From positions 1 to 7,985 of the forward strand of contig CAZPMO010000206.1 of the NCBI GenBank assembly GCA_964587515.1: 7,985 nucleotides of DNA, in the 5' to 3' direction. The DNA comes from CAZPMO01 sp964587515 (GTDB taxonomy: Bacteria; Pseudomonadota; Alphaproteobacteria; MPNO01). The position numbers and the translations under genes are program-made. The notes under the pieces were generated by a model. The model did no database searches and was not told the DNA's origin. It saw nothing but the letters and a program-made list of their open reading frames with translations. Positions 6,680 to 7,985 of the stretch are shown one piece after another. Within the stretch, counting starts at the first letter, position 1, and the number at the start of each line of letters is the position of its first letter.

Positions 6680-7930
6680 TCAGGTGCGTTCGAGGTCGAT
6701 GGCGAGTCTTGGTCCTGCGCGGCGCGCCCACAGCCACAGCAGCGCGGCCAGCGCGGCGCCGACGCCGATCGTGAGTTGCAGCCCGAAGAATTCCGCGATC
6801 CACCCCATCAGCAGCGCGCCGAACGCTGGCAGGCCCCATGATATCAGTACGAACAGGCTCATCACGCGCGCCCTCATGGCCGAATCGACCGCGTTCTGGA
6901 TCAGGGTCTGGGAAGCGACCCCGCCCATCAGCATCGCAAAGCCGACCACCGTCAGGAAGGCGGCGGCGAACCAGATATGTCCCGAAACCGTGAACAGGAT
7001 CAGCGCCAGCGCGCAAATCAGCAGGCTGACCGTAACGAAGTACGTCAGCCCGCGAGTCTCGCCGCGCTGGGCGAGCCACAGGCCCGACACCATGGCGCCG
7101 AGCCCGACCGAGGACATCATGATCGCCATGCCGTCGGGACCCATACCGAAGACCTGGTCGGAAAAACCCGGCAGCAGGTCCATGAAGGGCCGGATCAGAA
7201 CCCCGGTCGCGCCGAGCAGCACCATCATGAAGCGAATGCCCGGATGGCCGATCACGTAGCGCAGGCTCTGGATGATATCGTCGAGCAATTCGAGCGAGAG
7301 CTTGCTGTCGGCCCCGGTCTCATCGACCGGGATCAGGAGCAGCACCAGATAGAATTGGAGGAATGCCACCGCGCAAATCGCGAGCACGGCGCCGATATCG
7401 ACCCAGACGATCAGCATGCCGGCGATGGCCGGCCCGATGAAGCGCGCCCCGTTGAAGGTCGCCGAGCCCAGCGCTATCCCCGCCGAGAGATCCTCTCGCG
7501 GCACCAGCGAATGGACCACCGACATGCGGGCCGGCGTTGAAAGCGCTTCCAGCGATCCGTAAAGGAGGGCGAGCACCAGCACCAGTTCGATGGTGATCAG
7601 GCCGGTGAGCGTCAGCGCCGCGAACAACGCGGTGACCGCCGCCGTGGCGATTTGGCTGATGCGGATGACGCGCATGAAGCCGACCCGGTCGGCGATGGCG
7701 CCGGCGAAGATCGAGATCGCGACCATTGGGAAAGTATCGGCGAAGGCGATGACGCCGAGCCAGGTCGTCGATCCGGTCAGCTCCCAGGTCAGCCAACCGA
7801 CCGCCATGCGATACATCCACCGCCCCACGGTCGACGCCGCGTTGGCGGCCCAGAAGCGCCGGTAATCGCGATGGCTCAGCGCCCGGCCGATACCGCCGAA
7901 CAGCGCCGAGACGCGGAAAGTGGCAAGCAT
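6680..7930 (-). CDS. MFS transporter, MFS_3/EntS-like family
   Basis: A 416-residue inner-membrane protein with about twelve hydrophobic segments in two halves. The N-terminus (HRDYRRFWAANAASTVGRWM, 20-39) and the motif-A loop after the second membrane segment (GAIADRVGFMRVIR, 77-90) are typical of MFS_3 proteins related to the enterobactin exporter EntS. STPARMSVVHSLVPREDLSAG and the SATFNGARFIGPAIAG segment in the first half are also typical. A hydrophilic central loop (PVDETGADSKLSLELLDDII) separates the halves. The family moves small molecules by proton-coupled transport and many members are exporters; here it could import a pathway compound or export a toxic intermediate. It precedes the catabolic genes on the same strand, 89 bp ahead. 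The ATG at 7930 gives a normal N-terminus, but only a weak ribosome site (GTAGG) precedes it, so the start is less certain than the family. Confidence 0.9.
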   Translation of the reverse strand: MLATFRVSALFGGIGRALSHRDYRRFWAANAASTVGRWMYRMAVGWLTWELTGSTTWLGVIAFADTFPMVAISIFAGAIADRVGFMRVIRISQIATAAVTALFAALTLTGLITIELVLVLALLYGSLEALSTPARMSVVHSLVPREDLSAGIALGSATFNGARFIGPAIAGMLIVWVDIGAVLAICAVAFLQFYLVLLLIPVDETGADSKLSLELLDDIIQSLRYVIGHPGIRFMMVLLGATGVLIRPFMDLLPGFSDQVFGMGPDGMAIMMSSVGLGAMVSGLWLAQRGETRGLTYFVTVSLLICALALILFTVSGHIWFAAAFLTVVGFAMLMGGVASQTLIQNAVDSAMRARVMSLFVLISWGLPAFGALLMGWIAEFFGLQLTIGVGAALAALLWLWARRAGPRLAIDLERT

Positions 7931-7985
7931 CGATGCCTACGCCGGTTTGCAGGACATGGTTCCGCGACCCTCACCCCCCACGGCG

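Noticed and set aside
7937..7985. A minus-strand frame open from the right edge to a TAG at 7939-7937, possibly the tail of an upstream gene.
   Set aside because: Only about 15 codons are visible, with no recognisable motif; chance is as likely.

Overview
The window is a GC-rich stretch of bacterial DNA in which every supportable gene lies on the minus strand, so transcription runs from the right end to the left. The base composition, strong GC3 bias and the mix of families (a CUT2-type ABC importer beside aromatic ring-cleavage enzymes) suggest a metabolically versatile proteobacterium, most likely an alphaproteobacterium. This is an inference; the window holds no rRNA or marker gene. I see no tRNA, rRNA, CRISPR, insertion sequence, phage gene or convincing intrinsic terminator.

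Layout in order of transcription: an MFS_3/EntS-type transporter (7930-6680); an 89-bp gap; a bacterial-luciferase-like (LLM) flavin-dependent monooxygenase (6590-5499); a protein of the NicX / M29-fold family, 2,5-dihydroxypyridine 5,6-dioxygenase-like (5481-4417); the duplicated-domain ATPase (4411-2945), permease (2943-1984) and periplasmic binding protein (1919-981) of a ribose/CUT2-type ABC importer; and a gentisate 1,2-dioxygenase-like bicupin (950 to beyond the left edge, C-terminus missing). Gaps are 17, 5, 1, 64 and 30 bp from the LLM gene onward, so these six genes look like one operon. The MFS gene may be part of it or have its own promoter.

Reading as a whole: a dedicated uptake system, a flavin monooxygenase that could oxygenate or open a ring, and two non-haem iron dioxygenase-type proteins of unrelated fold (NicX-like and gentisate dioxygenase-like). 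The economical hypothesis is a catabolic operon for a hydroxylated aromatic or N-heteroaromatic compound (pyridine, nicotinate or hydroxybenzoate type) imported by a 'sugar-type' ABC transporter whose binding protein has lost key sugar-binding residues. The usual late genes of nicotinate degradation (N-formylmaleamate deformylase, maleamate amidase, maleate isomerase) and a flavin reductase are not in the window, so the substrate cannot be named. Several pocket residues in both dioxygenase-like proteins differ from characterised relatives, so neither should be assumed to use the textbook substrate.
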